Shown here piece by piece: positions 14,132-22,048 of a stretch of 33,903 nt of DNA. The notes beneath the pieces are model-generated. The model made no database searches. It had not been told where the DNA came from and saw nothing but the letters and a program-made list of their open reading frames with translations. Where the stretch lies: assembly GCA_020847395.1 (NCBI GenBank), contig JADLCD010000139.1:1-33903 (forward strand), given 5' to 3'. This DNA is from Chitinophagaceae bacterium. Its GTDB lineage: Bacteria > Bacteroidota > Bacteroidia > Chitinophagales > Chitinophagaceae. The translations under genes and the position numbers were made by a program. Every line of letters begins with the position of its first letter. The first letter of the stretch is position 1.

Positions 14132-15703
14132 ATGCAAAAGACAATTACACTCCGCGTACTTCCTTCAGAAGCAGAGAGCGATGATGCGCTGAAAAGCTAT
14201 ATAGCAGCATCTGAAGGCATTAAGCCATCTCATATTTCGGGTTACCATATTCTTAAAAGGTCTATCGATGCCAGGTCGAGGCAGGTATGGATTAATCTTA
14301 CGCTACAGGTATTTATTAATGAACCTTACCAGCATCGCCCAATGCCGGAGCTGCATTTTAAAAATGTAACACACGCCCCAAAAAAAGTAATTATTGTGGG
14401 TGCCGGCCCAGCGGGGCTTTTTGCCGCCTTACATCTTATTGAAAACGGTATTCAACCCATTATTTTAGAAAGAGGCAAAGATGTAAGAGCAAGGAGAAGA
14501 GACTTAGCGTTACTAAACAAAGAAGGCGTAGTTAACCCTGAAAGCAATTATTGTTTTGGTGAAGGTGGCGCAGGCACATACAGCGATGGTAAATTATATA
14601 CCCGCAGCAATAAACGTGGCAACATCAACCGTATACTAAATATATTTGTTCAGTTTGGTGCCGAAGAAAGCATATTGTACGATGCACACCCGCATATAGG
14701 CACGAACAAGCTGCCGCAGATTATTACGGCAATGCGGCATGCCATTACAGCATACGGCGGCATTTTTTTGTTTGAAAAAAAAGTAGTTGACTTTATAACA
14801 GATAGAGATATTATTACCGGTGTAAAAACTTCTGACAATAGTATATTTAAGGGAGATGCCGTTATACTTGCTACAGGACACTCCGCCAGGGATATATTTC
14901 ATTTATTACATGATAAGCAGATTGAAATTGAAGCCAAATCTTTTGCCCTGGGTGTTCGCATTGAGCATCCACAGGCGCTAATCGATAAGATTCAGTATCA
15001 TCAATTCACTTCACAAAGAACCACTTACCTGCCTCCGGCTTCTTACAGTCTTGTGGAGCAGGTAAATGAGCATGGCGTATTTTCATTTTGCATGTGTCCC
15101 GGAGGTATTATTGCACCCGCTGCTACAAACCCGGGAGAACTTGTTGTAAATGGATGGAGCCCATCTAAAAGAAATAATCCTTTTGCCAACAGCGGCATGG
15201 TAGTAAATGTGGGAGAAAAAGATATTCCGGCTTTTCGCAAATACGGACCATTGGCCATGATGCATTTTCAGCAAAGCGTAGAGCAAAAAGCGTTCATTGC
15301 CGGAGGTGGAAAATTTGTAGCGCCTGCACAACGCATGGTTGATTTTTCAGAAAAGAAACATTCAACTATGTTGCCGGAATGTTCTTATTTACCTGGCATT
15401 CATGCTGCATTACTCAACGAAGTTTTACCACCGTTTGTATACCAGGCTTTAAGCAAAGGGTTTAAAAAGTTTGGAGAAAAGATGCGGGGTTATTATACCA
15501 ACGACGCTATTGTGGTTGCTACCGAAAGCCGGACATCTTCGCCTGTTCGCATACCGCGTGACAGCATTTTACTCACACATCCGCAAATAAAAAACCTATA
15601 CCCCTGTGGTGAAGGCGCCGGTTATGCCGGGGGTATTGTAAGCGCTGCTATGGATGGAGAAAATGTTGCTGCCGCAATAGAAGCCGTACTGCTTAAAATT
15701 TAA
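14132..15703 (+). CDS. FAD-dependent oxidoreductase (COG2509 flavoprotein)
   Basis: The product has 523 residues. An N-terminal alpha/beta domain of about 80 residues precedes the dinucleotide-binding motif VIIVGAGPAGLFAALHL (GxGxxG at 90-95, with Glu113 closing strand 2). NYCFGEGGAGTYSDGKLYTR, LATGHSARDIF, SFALGVRIEHPQ, FCMCPGGIIAPA and the C-terminal FAD motif NLYPCGEGAGYAGGIVSAAMDGENVA are all typical of COG2509. The family is predicted to be a cytoplasmic NAD(P)H/FAD dehydrogenase with unknown substrate. It starts 53 bases after the DUF3127 gene on the same strand, so co-transcription is possible. Confidence 0.88.
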   Translation: MQKTITLRVLPSEAESDDALKSYIAASEGIKPSHISGYHILKRSIDARSRQVWINLTLQVFINEPYQHRPMPELHFKNVTHAPKKVIIVGAGPAGLFAALHLIENGIQPIILERGKDVRARRRDLALLNKEGVVNPESNYCFGEGGAGTYSDGKLYTRSNKRGNINRILNIFVQFGAEESILYDAHPHIGTNKLPQIITAMRHAITAYGGIFLFEKKVVDFITDRDIITGVKTSDNSIFKGDAVILATGHSARDIFHLLHDKQIEIEAKSFALGVRIEHPQALIDKIQYHQFTSQRTTYLPPASYSLVEQVNEHGVFSFCMCPGGIIAPAATNPGELVVNGWSPSKRNNPFANSGMVVNVGEKDIPAFRKYGPLAMMHFQQSVEQKAFIAGGGKFVAPAQRMVDFSEKKHSTMLPECSYLPGIHAALLNEVLPPFVYQALSKGFKKFGEKMRGYYTNDAIVVATESRTSSPVRIPRDSILLTHPQIKNLYPCGEGAGYAGGIVSAAMDGENVAAAIEAVLLKI

Positions 15704-15823
15704 TATCATTTCCGCATTGCCGAACGGAAGGGCAATCTTATTTTTATAAAGTATTTGCAATAAGCAATACTGCTTTTTGCTAAGATGTAACAAAACATGC
15801 CATTCAGCTACCAATAAACTATT

Positions 15824-16762
15824 ATGCAAAATATTCTTGAGGTACAGCATTTAAAAAAATATTTCGCCACACAAAAAGCGGTTGATGATGTAAGTTTTAA
15901 TATTGAGCAGGGTTCCATTTTTGGAATGCTTGGGCCTAATGGTGCAGGCAAAACAACATTGCTAAGAATGATTACCGGCATATTTTTTCCCGATGAAGGC
16001 AGCATTACTTTTGAAGGAAGAAAATTTGATGCTGTTAATGATATCATTCGTATTGGCTATATGCCCGAGGAAAGAGGTTTATATAAAAAAATGAATATCG
16101 GCGACCAGGCATTATACCTTGCCAGGTTAAAGGGGCTTTCCAAAGCTGAAGCAATGGAAAAAATAAAATTCTGGTTTCAGCGCATGGAAATGGAAACATG
16201 GTGGAACAAAAAAGTGCAGGATTTAAGTAAAGGTATGAGCCAGAAGCTGCAGTTTGTTACAACAGTATTGCATGAACCAAAACTAATTATACTCGATGAG
16301 CCCTTCAGCGGGCTTGATCCCGTGAACGCCAGCCTTATTAAAGATGAAATTTACAGGCTTGCCAAAAACGGCAGCACCATTATTTTCAGCACGCATCGTA
16401 TGGGAGAAGTAGAGGAAATATGCGACCATATAGTGTTGATTAACCGGGGCAGCAAAATTTTAGACGGAACTGTAAAACAGGTTAAACAGGATTTTAAAGA
16501 AAACCTGTTTATGGTTGGTTTTGAAAAAGAACCGGGCGTAATAGAACCTAATGCGGTATTTGAAATATCAGGCACAAAAGGAGATAATATTATTCTCAAA
16601 ATAAATGAAGATTATAAGCCGCATGATGTATTACAGTATTTGCTTGGCAAAGGGCTTGAAATCATTTCATTTCATGAAATATTGCCTTCATTAAATGATA
16701 TTTTCATCAGGCTTGTGGAAGGCACTCCCCTTGCAAGACAATTTAAGGCTATTGATGCTTAA
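15824..16762 (+). CDS. ABC exporter ATP-binding subunit (NatA-like, DUF4162 C-terminus)
   Basis: The product has 312 residues. Walker A GPNGAGKTT (37-45), signature LSKGMSQKLQ (134-143), Walker B LIILDEPFSGLDP (154-166), and the H-loop His191 in FSTHRM are all intact. Residues of about 210-312 form the DUF4162 domain common in NatA-like exporter ATPases. It pairs with the permease 31 bases downstream. NatAB homologues export Na+ or other compounds; the substrate here is unknown. Confidence 0.93.
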   Translation: MQNILEVQHLKKYFATQKAVDDVSFNIEQGSIFGMLGPNGAGKTTLLRMITGIFFPDEGSITFEGRKFDAVNDIIRIGYMPEERGLYKKMNIGDQALYLARLKGLSKAEAMEKIKFWFQRMEMETWWNKKVQDLSKGMSQKLQFVTTVLHEPKLIILDEPFSGLDPVNASLIKDEIYRLAKNGSTIIFSTHRMGEVEEICDHIVLINRGSKILDGTVKQVKQDFKENLFMVGFEKEPGVIEPNAVFEISGTKGDNIILKINEDYKPHDVLQYLLGKGLEIISFHEILPSLNDIFIRLVEGTPLARQFKAIDA

Positions 16763-16793
16763 ATAATTAAACACTACTACAACTAACTGGTAT

Positions 16794-18107
16794 ATGAATA
16801 AAATAGGATTAATAATAGAGCGGGAATACATGACAAGGGTAAAAAGAAAATCTTTTTTACTTACCACGATAATCGTGCCTATTGTAATAATTGCTTTTTA
16901 CGCTGTTATTATTGCTGTTTCCATCAGCGGGGAAAGTAACACACAAAGAATAGCGGTGTTAGATGAAGCCAATCTTTTTAACGGAAAAATTGAAACTCCT
17001 GCAAAAGACAAAAGTTCATACTTTTTTATTCACGATGAAACGGAGCAATCGTTTAAAACTAAATATAAAGATGAAGGTTATACACTCTTTTTATATATCC
17101 CGCATTCGTATAATAAGGATAGTGGTCAAATAAAAATTCACAGCCAGGCGGCGGTAAGCATTTTTGTAAAAGCTGATATTGAAAAAAAAATAAATGAGGC
17201 TGTTGAGAAGAAGCGTTTGCTTGCAGCTAATATTGACCCCGACATTTATAAAAAAATCAAAGCAGATATTGAAGTAGAAAACACCATTGATTCCGGCAAA
17301 GGCGAACAAAGAGGAATTGCAGGAGTAGCTTATGCCATTTCATTTATTGCCGGTATTCTTATTTATATGATATTGCTGATTTATGGAACCATGGTTATGC
17401 GCGGTGTGATGGAAGAGAAAACCAATCGTATTGCAGAAGTGATTGTAAGCTCTGCAAAACCATTTCAATTAATGCTTGGAAAAATTATCGGCATTGGCGC
17501 GGTAGGTATTACCCAGTTTGCCATATGGATTGTATTGATGAGCATTTTGCAATTAATAATCCCCTTCATCTTTCCTGATTTTTTTCAACAGATTTCCAAT
17601 CCTGCTGTTATGTCTAACCCCGGCATGCAACAGGTTAATCCTGGTAAAATGGTAACCATTATACAAGGTTTACACTCTTTACCTATAGCTAAAATGGTAT
17701 TGTGTTTTATCTTCTATTTTATTGGAGGATATCTTTTATATGCTGCCCTGTTTGCAGCAATTGGCAGCGTTGTAAGTGAAGACCAAAACGAAGCCCAGCA
17801 ACTGGTATTTCCGGTTATGATGCCTTTGATACTTGGTTTTGTAATTATGACTAAAGCCGTTAACGACCCTGATAGCGGGCTGGCTGTTTTTGGCAGCTTA
17901 TTTCCGCTTACCTCTCCTATTGTAATGATGGGCAGAATAACTTTTGGCGTGCCTGCGTGGCAGCTTGCATTATCAATGGCATTACTGGTACTTGGCTTTT
18001 TATTTTTCACCTGGCTTACCGCAAAAATTTACCGCACCGGTATTTTGCTGTATGGAAAGAAAATAACCTGGAAGGAAATGTGGAAATGGCTGGTGAGAAA
18101 AAGTTGA
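16794..18107 (+). CDS. ABC exporter permease (NatB-like, ABC-2 type)
   Basis: The product has 437 residues. An N-terminal anchor (REYMTRVKRKSFLLTTIIVPIVIIAFYAVIIAV cut at its usual place, about residues 10-45) precedes a periplasmic domain of about 135 residues, then five or six membrane segments (GVAYAISFIAGILIYMILL, IGIGAVGITQFAIWIVLMSIL, FIFYFIGGYLLYAALFAAIG, VFPVMMPLILGFVIM, LALSMALLVLGFLFF). GVMEEKTNRIAEVIVSSAKPFQLMLGKI is the coupling segment typical of ABC-2 permeases. It is the second gene of the exporter operon. Confidence 0.92.
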   Translation: MNKIGLIIEREYMTRVKRKSFLLTTIIVPIVIIAFYAVIIAVSISGESNTQRIAVLDEANLFNGKIETPAKDKSSYFFIHDETEQSFKTKYKDEGYTLFLYIPHSYNKDSGQIKIHSQAAVSIFVKADIEKKINEAVEKKRLLAANIDPDIYKKIKADIEVENTIDSGKGEQRGIAGVAYAISFIAGILIYMILLIYGTMVMRGVMEEKTNRIAEVIVSSAKPFQLMLGKIIGIGAVGITQFAIWIVLMSILQLIIPFIFPDFFQQISNPAVMSNPGMQQVNPGKMVTIIQGLHSLPIAKMVLCFIFYFIGGYLLYAALFAAIGSVVSEDQNEAQQLVFPVMMPLILGFVIMTKAVNDPDSGLAVFGSLFPLTSPIVMMGRITFGVPAWQLALSMALLVLGFLFFTWLTAKIYRTGILLYGKKITWKEMWKWLVRKS

Positions 18108-18157
18108 TGAATAGCTATTGGCTTTCAGCTTTCAGGTATCAGTTTTCACAAAGTTCT

Positions 18158-18202
18158 AAACCTATAAGATTTGCAGTGCTGCCCGGCAAACCTTATAGGT
18201 TT
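18158..18202. repeat. Dispersed palindromic repeat, copy B
   Basis: Arms 18158-18174 and 18186-18202 match those of the copy at 8768-8820 except for one G-to-A change in the left arm; the 11-base loop, read on the minus strand, equals the copy A loop minus an internal eight bases. It lies between convergent genes and could also stop transcription. Confidence 0.85.
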
Positions 18203-18236
18203 TCGCTTGTTGTTTGATGTGCTGCCCTTTAATGAG

Positions 18237-18262
18237 TTGCGCCGCCCTTAAGGGCGGCGCAA
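18237..18262. terminator. Perfect 26-bp GC-rich palindrome at a convergent junction
   Basis: Half-site TTGCGCCGCCCTT followed immediately by its exact reverse complement, between the permease (ends 18107) and the repeat protein (ends 18291 on the minus strand). It has no long T-run, so it may be a bidirectional terminator without a classic tail, or a protein-binding palindrome. Confidence 0.5.
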
Positions 18263-18290
18263 TTGTCAAAACCAACACACTTGAACTTTA

Positions 18291-19082
18291 TTATTTTGTA
18301 GCGAGTGTTTGTGCATTTTTTACTTCAACCTGGTAGTGTTGAATCATTTCAACATCAGCATTATTAGCTGCAATTTGAGAAGGTACGCTGATGAAAGGCA
18401 GATTAGCTTTCTCAAAAGCCCTTGCTATTTCTGCATCAGCACCTGCAACCAAATTAGCAGAAGGATTAAAAGTTTTTATTGAAAAATGTTCTGCAATAAA
18501 ATTGTCTATCATCTCATTATCAGCAGCATTTACCTGTAGTGCTGTAAAGTTTGCAACTTTTACAATATCATCAGCAAAGTTGTTAATCATTTCCGCATCT
18601 GCATATACACCTGCATTTACAGAAGGAACCATATTGCTTACCTTGAAGTTAAAAGACATTTCAGCATTCGCTTTTTTACCTGCATCTGCTATATCCATGC
18701 TCCAAAGTTTTTTTGCAAACAGTTCAGCTTCAAACCTGATGATAGCTTCTCTGTCAGCTTTCAAAAACATATTCGTTGCAGGCATGCTAACATAGTAAGC
18801 CTTTTTAATTTCATCGCCCGGTTTGGCAACTGTTACACCGCAGCATGCATCGCCTGCAGCAATAACCGCTGTTGTTTCAGCAACTGCTTCTTTTTTTATG
18901 TTAAGGTTAGTATCAACGCTGTTTACTGAGGTATCATCCTGTGTAAAAGACATCATACCGAATCCTGCTACTGCAATCAGCAACATAGAGGCAGCTTTGC
19001 TGATTTCACCCATCACATTAATTATGGTGGTTTTTCTTTTAAGTGTTCCTGCCTTAGAATTCACTTCGTTCTGTTGTTTCAT
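18291..19082 (-). CDS. Exported protein of six tandem repeats of about 27 residues; family not recognised
   Basis: The product has 263 residues. A basic N-terminal segment of about 30 residues precedes one hydrophobic stretch (ASMLLIAVAGFGMMSF, 31-46), which could be a late signal peptide or a membrane anchor. The region after it is Thr/Val/Ala-rich and includes GDACCG (78-82). From residue 109 the motif A-[D/N]-x-E-[M/I/A]-[I/S/A]-x-x-[F/Y] recurs at 109, 138, 161, 187, 215 and 242, spaced 23-29 residues apart. Each repeat looks like a helix followed by a polar/hydrophobic segment. I do not recognise the family. It has its own promoter (19126-19157) and a palindrome beyond its stop, so it is transcribed alone. 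It is probably periplasmic, or exported and anchored; function unknown. Confidence 0.8.
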   Translation of the reverse strand: MKQQNEVNSKAGTLKRKTTIINVMGEISKAASMLLIAVAGFGMMSFTQDDTSVNSVDTNLNIKKEAVAETTAVIAAGDACCGVTVAKPGDEIKKAYYVSMPATNMFLKADREAIIRFEAELFAKKLWSMDIADAGKKANAEMSFNFKVSNMVPSVNAGVYADAEMINNFADDIVKVANFTALQVNAADNEMIDNFIAEHFSIKTFNPSANLVAGADAEIARAFEKANLPFISVPSQIAANNADVEMIQHYQVEVKNAQTLATK

Positions 19083-19125
19083 ATTCCTATTGTTAAAATA
19101 TTTGATTTAAAACTGTTTGACCATA

Positions 19126-19157
19126 CAAAGATATATCTTTTAACAACTACTATGCAA
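19126..19157 (-). promoter_or_regulatory. Promoter of the repeat-protein gene
   Basis: On the minus strand TTG (19155-19157), 21 bases, TATCTTTG (19126-19133), an exact -7 match about 44 bases before the ATG. The -7 box sits inside a 14-bp perfect palindrome (AAAGATATATCTTT, 19127-19140). Confidence 0.65.
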
Positions 19158-19239
19158 TGCATAATACTATGTTTGGTTCTATAAGCTGATGAATGGTTCA
19201 TTTTATTTTTTACTAAATAATTTTCCTAAAATGTTGCAA

Positions 19240-19355
19240 TCGTGGGACTGACCTGACGAGAAGTTTTAAATTATACGCCCGAAGAAAACTCCAGAAAAGA
19301 CGGTGTGACTTAGTTAGTCGCGGACAAGCAAGGATTTAATCAGGGTTACCAAATT
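19240..19355 (-). ncRNA. Candidate small RNA or long 5' leader (boundaries approximate)
   Basis: A full-consensus promoter at 19362-19392 starts transcription into a 110-120-base stretch that lacks an open frame and is less AT-rich than its flanks. In the transcript GGAGTTTT can pair with AAAACTTC (one G-U) around a 17-base loop, GACT with AGTC around 5 bases, and CCTGA with a downstream TCAGG. No clear terminator hairpin was found, so the RNA could instead be a leader running to the repeat-protein gene. It does not match what I remember of tmRNA, RNase P or SRP RNA; 6S-type RNA cannot be excluded. Confidence 0.35.
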
Positions 19356-19361
19356 TTGCCG

Positions 19362-19392
19362 CAAATGTACGACGTTTGGCGGAATCAACAAA
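19362..19392 (-). promoter_or_regulatory. Full-consensus Bacteroidetes promoter with no gene directly downstream
   Basis: On the minus strand TTTG (19389-19392), exactly 19 bases, TACATTTG (19362-19369). Both boxes and the spacing match the phylum consensus. It points towards 19082, some 280 bases away. Confidence 0.7.
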
Positions 19393-19595
19393 GCTTTTAA
19401 AAAATATATTTTAGAAAAAATCTAAAAATTATCTTTTACAGACCAATTTTTTGATTCTCTTTAACTTTTATCAATCGTTTTTTAAAATTTTATTCAAAGA
19501 TCTCGATATTTTGTTATCGCTGCCTTATAACGGAATATTTGACCTTTTTGTTACCTCAAAAGCGAGATTTAATGTTAAGAAATTATGATCAACCC

Positions 19596-20495
19596 TTATT
19601 TAAAGCCGGGATGAAACCTTTGAAGCGTATCGCGCAGGTAATCCCTGTCGAGATGTGTGTAGATTTCGGTGGTGGTAATACTTTCGTGCCCAAGCATTTC
19701 CTGTACTGCACGCAAATCTGCACCACCTTCCACCAAATGGGTAGCAAAGGAATGGCGCAGCGTATGAGGAGATATATTCTTTTTTATATTAGCTTTTGCA
19801 ACTAAGTCTTTGATTACCAGGAAAATCATTACCCGGGTCATGCGGCTGCCCCGCCTGTTAAGAAACAATATATCCTCCTCTCCCTTTTTAATTACTACCT
19901 GGTTACGCACCGTTTCCCTATATATATTAATATACTTAATGGCATCACGCCCAATTGGTATCAACCGCTCCTTATCACCTTTGCCTACCACGCGTATAAA
20001 ACCAACATCAAAATATAACTGCGATATTTTTAGCTCTACAGCTTCGCTTACCCTTAGTCCGCAACTATACATGGTTTCCAGCAAAGCTTTATTCCTGGCT
20101 CCTTCCGGTTTGCTTTGATCAATCTGTTTAATAATCAATTCTATCTCTTCAAAGCTCAGCGTGTCCGGTAAAGCTCTTTTTAATTTAGGCGCTTCGAGTA
20201 ATAGCGTGGGATCTTTTGTGGTTATCTGCTCAGTTTGGCAATATTTGTAAAATGCTTTCAACCCGGAGATGATACGCGCCTGTGATGAAGCCGTCATATT
20301 CAATTCTGCAATCCATTTTATAAACTGCTGCAAATCCTGCAATGTTATTTCGGCAGGATTTTTTTGAATGCTTTTTAATTGCATAAAATCCGTCAGCTTT
20401 TCTATATCATGCACGTAAGCTTCAATAGAATTATTGCTAAGCGATTTTTCCAACTGCAGGTATGCAATAAACCCATTTTTGTAAGACTCCCACAT
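19596..20495 (-). CDS. xerD: Tyrosine recombinase XerD (dimer resolution)
   Basis: The product has 299 residues, the usual XerC/D size. The N-terminal SAM-like core-binding domain spans about 1-90; the catalytic domain carries Arg148 (CGLRVSE), Lys172 (VVGKGDKERLIP), His244 and Arg247 (SPHTLRHSF), His270 (LGHESITTTEIY) and nucleophile Tyr279. It resolves chromosome dimers at dif with a partner recombinase and FtsK. There is no phage or integron context and no adjacent attachment site, so the housekeeping role is preferred; assignment as XerD rather than XerC rests on overall resemblance. Confidence 0.9.
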   Translation of the reverse strand: MWESYKNGFIAYLQLEKSLSNNSIEAYVHDIEKLTDFMQLKSIQKNPAEITLQDLQQFIKWIAELNMTASSQARIISGLKAFYKYCQTEQITTKDPTLLLEAPKLKRALPDTLSFEEIELIIKQIDQSKPEGARNKALLETMYSCGLRVSEAVELKISQLYFDVGFIRVVGKGDKERLIPIGRDAIKYINIYRETVRNQVVIKKGEEDILFLNRRGSRMTRVMIFLVIKDLVAKANIKKNISPHTLRHSFATHLVEGGADLRAVQEMLGHESITTTEIYTHLDRDYLRDTLQRFHPGFK

Positions 20496-20514
20496 TATTC
20501 GAGCATAAGTTCTT

Positions 20515-20539
20515 AATAAAAAGCCTGGGCTTTTTTATT
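20515..20539. terminator. Terminator-like hairpin between divergent xerD and the cysteine-cluster gene
   Basis: AATAAAAAGCC pairs with GGCTTTTTTATT (one extra T) around a minimal loop and is flanked by A/T-runs. It lies where both neighbours start, 20 bases upstream of the xerD ATG, so it may attenuate or insulate rather than end a gene. Confidence 0.45.
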
Positions 20540-20595
20540 CAACACACTGTAAGCTAAAGCATTTATTCTTTATTTTGGGCGATCAAAATATAATT

Positions 20596-21114
20596 ATGCA
20601 GCAATTGACCTTGCGGACATTTAAAACGGCGGTAAACAAAAATAAAAAAGGACTCAGGGCTTTTCTTACCAGGCTTGAAAATAAGCCGCCTAAGAACCTT
20701 GATGCGTTGGCTATGATAGCCGATAAACAGGTTTGGCCGGAGGTAGATTGTTTAAGTTGTGCCAACTGCTGCAAAACCATGAGCCCCACTTTTAATGCAA
20801 AAGACCTGAAACGAATTTCCGCACACTTCAACATGTCGGTACAACAGTTTAAAGATAAGTGGCTTTATTTTGACAAAAAGGATAATGACTGGATGAATAA
20901 AAAACAACCCTGCCAGTTTCTCAATTTAGAAGATAATAAATGCAGTATATATTCCATAAGACCTGATGATTGCGCAGGCTTTCCACATCTTACCAAAAAG
21001 AAAATGACGGATTATATGCATGTGCATAAGCAAAATGTTGCGTACTGTCCTGCCACTTATAAAATGGTGGAAAAGATGAAAGATCTTGTCATTATAAATA
21101 CACATCCTCAATAA
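20596..21114 (+). CDS. YkgJ-type cysteine-cluster protein (predicted Zn or Fe-S binding)
   Basis: From ATG 20596 the product has 172 residues; the frame extends 21 bases upstream to a TTG, which is less likely. The cluster CLSCANCC (Cys52, 55, 58, 59) followed by Cys106 (QPCQFLN), Cys116 (NKCSIYSIRPDDC, with Cys126) and Cys151 (AYCPAT) is the signature of the YkgJ/FliB-like CxxCxxCC family, which is thought to bind zinc or an Fe-S cluster. Its function is not established. Its last 23 bases overlap the end of yraN on the other strand. Confidence 0.87.
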   Translation: MQQLTLRTFKTAVNKNKKGLRAFLTRLENKPPKNLDALAMIADKQVWPEVDCLSCANCCKTMSPTFNAKDLKRISAHFNMSVQQFKDKWLYFDKKDNDWMNKKQPCQFLNLEDNKCSIYSIRPDDCAGFPHLTKKKMTDYMHVHKQNVAYCPATYKMVEKMKDLVIINTHPQ

Positions 21115-21445
21115 AAAAATAATCTGCCTTTTCCCTATAGATCATTACAGACAACACATCAAACTGCACTCTTTTCCATTCAGGGTATTGGTAAAGAAAT
21201 GCTTCCGCGGCATTAATGAGATTCTGTATTTTTTTATTGCTAACACTTTCTTCGGGCAAACCGAATTTTGTGGAGCGCCTTGCTTTTACTTCCACAAAAT
21301 GAAGAATATTGTTACAGGTGGCTATTATATCAATTTCAAAATGAGCAAAACGCCAGTTGGTATAAAGGACATCAAAGCCGTGATCTTTAAGATAGTCAAC
21401 AGCTAACTGCTCCCCTTTTTTGCCTGTATCATTATGGTTAGCCAA
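21092..21445 (-). CDS. yraN: YraN / UPF0102 family endonuclease-like protein
   Basis: The product has 117 residues. GKKGEQLAVDYLKDHGFDVLYTNWRF, the acidic FEIDIIA, and FVEVKARRS give the restriction-endonuclease-like core of the family (Glu, Asp and Glu-x-Lys). The family resembles Holliday-junction resolvases; a nuclease role is predicted. The only start giving the family N-terminus is TTG at 21445, 11 bases after the upstream stop, so translation is probably coupled to the DUF6580 gene. Its 3' end overlaps the convergent cysteine-cluster gene. Confidence 0.9.
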   Translation of the reverse strand: MANHNDTGKKGEQLAVDYLKDHGFDVLYTNWRFAHFEIDIIATCNNILHFVEVKARRSTKFGLPEESVSNKKIQNLINAAEAFLYQYPEWKRVQFDVLSVMIYREKADYFFIEDVYL

Positions 21446-21456
21446 TAATATTAACG

Positions 21457-22020
21457 TTATGCTTGTTTTGTTTTAAGCGAACGTGAAAAAAACAAATAGT
21501 AGCCGCCAAACAAAACAGCAGAAAAAAACAATGTTCCCCAAATGGAATTTTTATAGAAAGGTATGCCATCAGCCATTGTCATCATTAATCCATTAAATGT
21601 TTGAGGATGCTGGTAGCCACCGGTACCGCTTAACCAAACCAAAAAGTTAGATAATAAAAAATATATGGTTGGTGCGGCAATTGATGCAACAATGATAGTA
21701 ATCACATTAAATTTATTTACCCAAAAGCCAACGGTGGTAAGCAGTACAAATAAAATATAATTTGTTATCTGTCCTTCATAAAACCCGGGTATAATAGAAA
21801 AACCGGACACATACAATATTTGATATAAAGCATCGGATATAAACATGGAAACCAGCGGCAATGCAAACGCAACCTTTTTATCTTTAATTATAGCGCCGGC
21901 AAATATAGCCATAGCTATCTGCGGAGCAAATCCAAAAGGTCTTCCTGGAATTACGCGGTATAAGGCTGCAACAACAATAAGCGCAATAAGGGTAAATATG
22001 AGGTTTTTGCTGAGTTTCAT
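21457..22020 (-). CDS. DUF6580-family integral membrane protein
   Basis: The product has 187 residues with five or six membrane segments (NLIFTLIALIVVAALY, QIAMAIFAGAII, FALPLVSMFISDALYQILY, NYILFVLLTTVGFWV, ITIIVASIAAPTIYFLLSNFLVWL, LFFSAVLFGGYYLFF). The start YRVIPGRPFGFAPQIAMAIFAGA matches the DUF6580 group, proposed to be transport proteins and resembling ECF-transporter S components. The substrate is unknown. First gene of an operon with yraN. Confidence 0.85.
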   Translation of the reverse strand: MKLSKNLIFTLIALIVVAALYRVIPGRPFGFAPQIAMAIFAGAIIKDKKVAFALPLVSMFISDALYQILYVSGFSIIPGFYEGQITNYILFVLLTTVGFWVNKFNVITIIVASIAAPTIYFLLSNFLVWLSGTGGYQHPQTFNGLMMTMADGIPFYKNSIWGTLFFSAVLFGGYYLFFSRSLKTKQA

Positions 22021-22040
22021 ATAAATGCTTTTAGGCTGAA

Positions 22041-22048
22041 CAAAAGTA
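22041..22048 (-). promoter_or_regulatory. -7 element for the DUF6580-yraN operon
   Basis: TACTTTTG on the minus strand, an exact TAnnTTTG match, 20 bases before the ATG at 22020; the -33 region is poor. Confidence 0.5.

Larger units (their letters stand above)
19083..19595. other. Gene-free stretch with two minus-strand promoters and a possible small RNA
   Basis: This 513-bp gap holds the promoter of the repeat protein (19126-19157), a consensus promoter at 19362-19392, and between them a less AT-rich stretch (about 19235-19355) with no open frame. The rest, up to the xerD stop, is AT-rich with no feature seen. Confidence 0.6.

Noticed and set aside
18391-19110. Two long plus-strand frames opposite the repeat protein
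   Set aside because: They mirror the alanine-rich repeats of the real minus-strand gene; no start signals or domains.
19596-20495. Integrase of a mobile element
   Set aside because: Standard XerD length and motifs with no attachment site, tRNA or cargo genes nearby.
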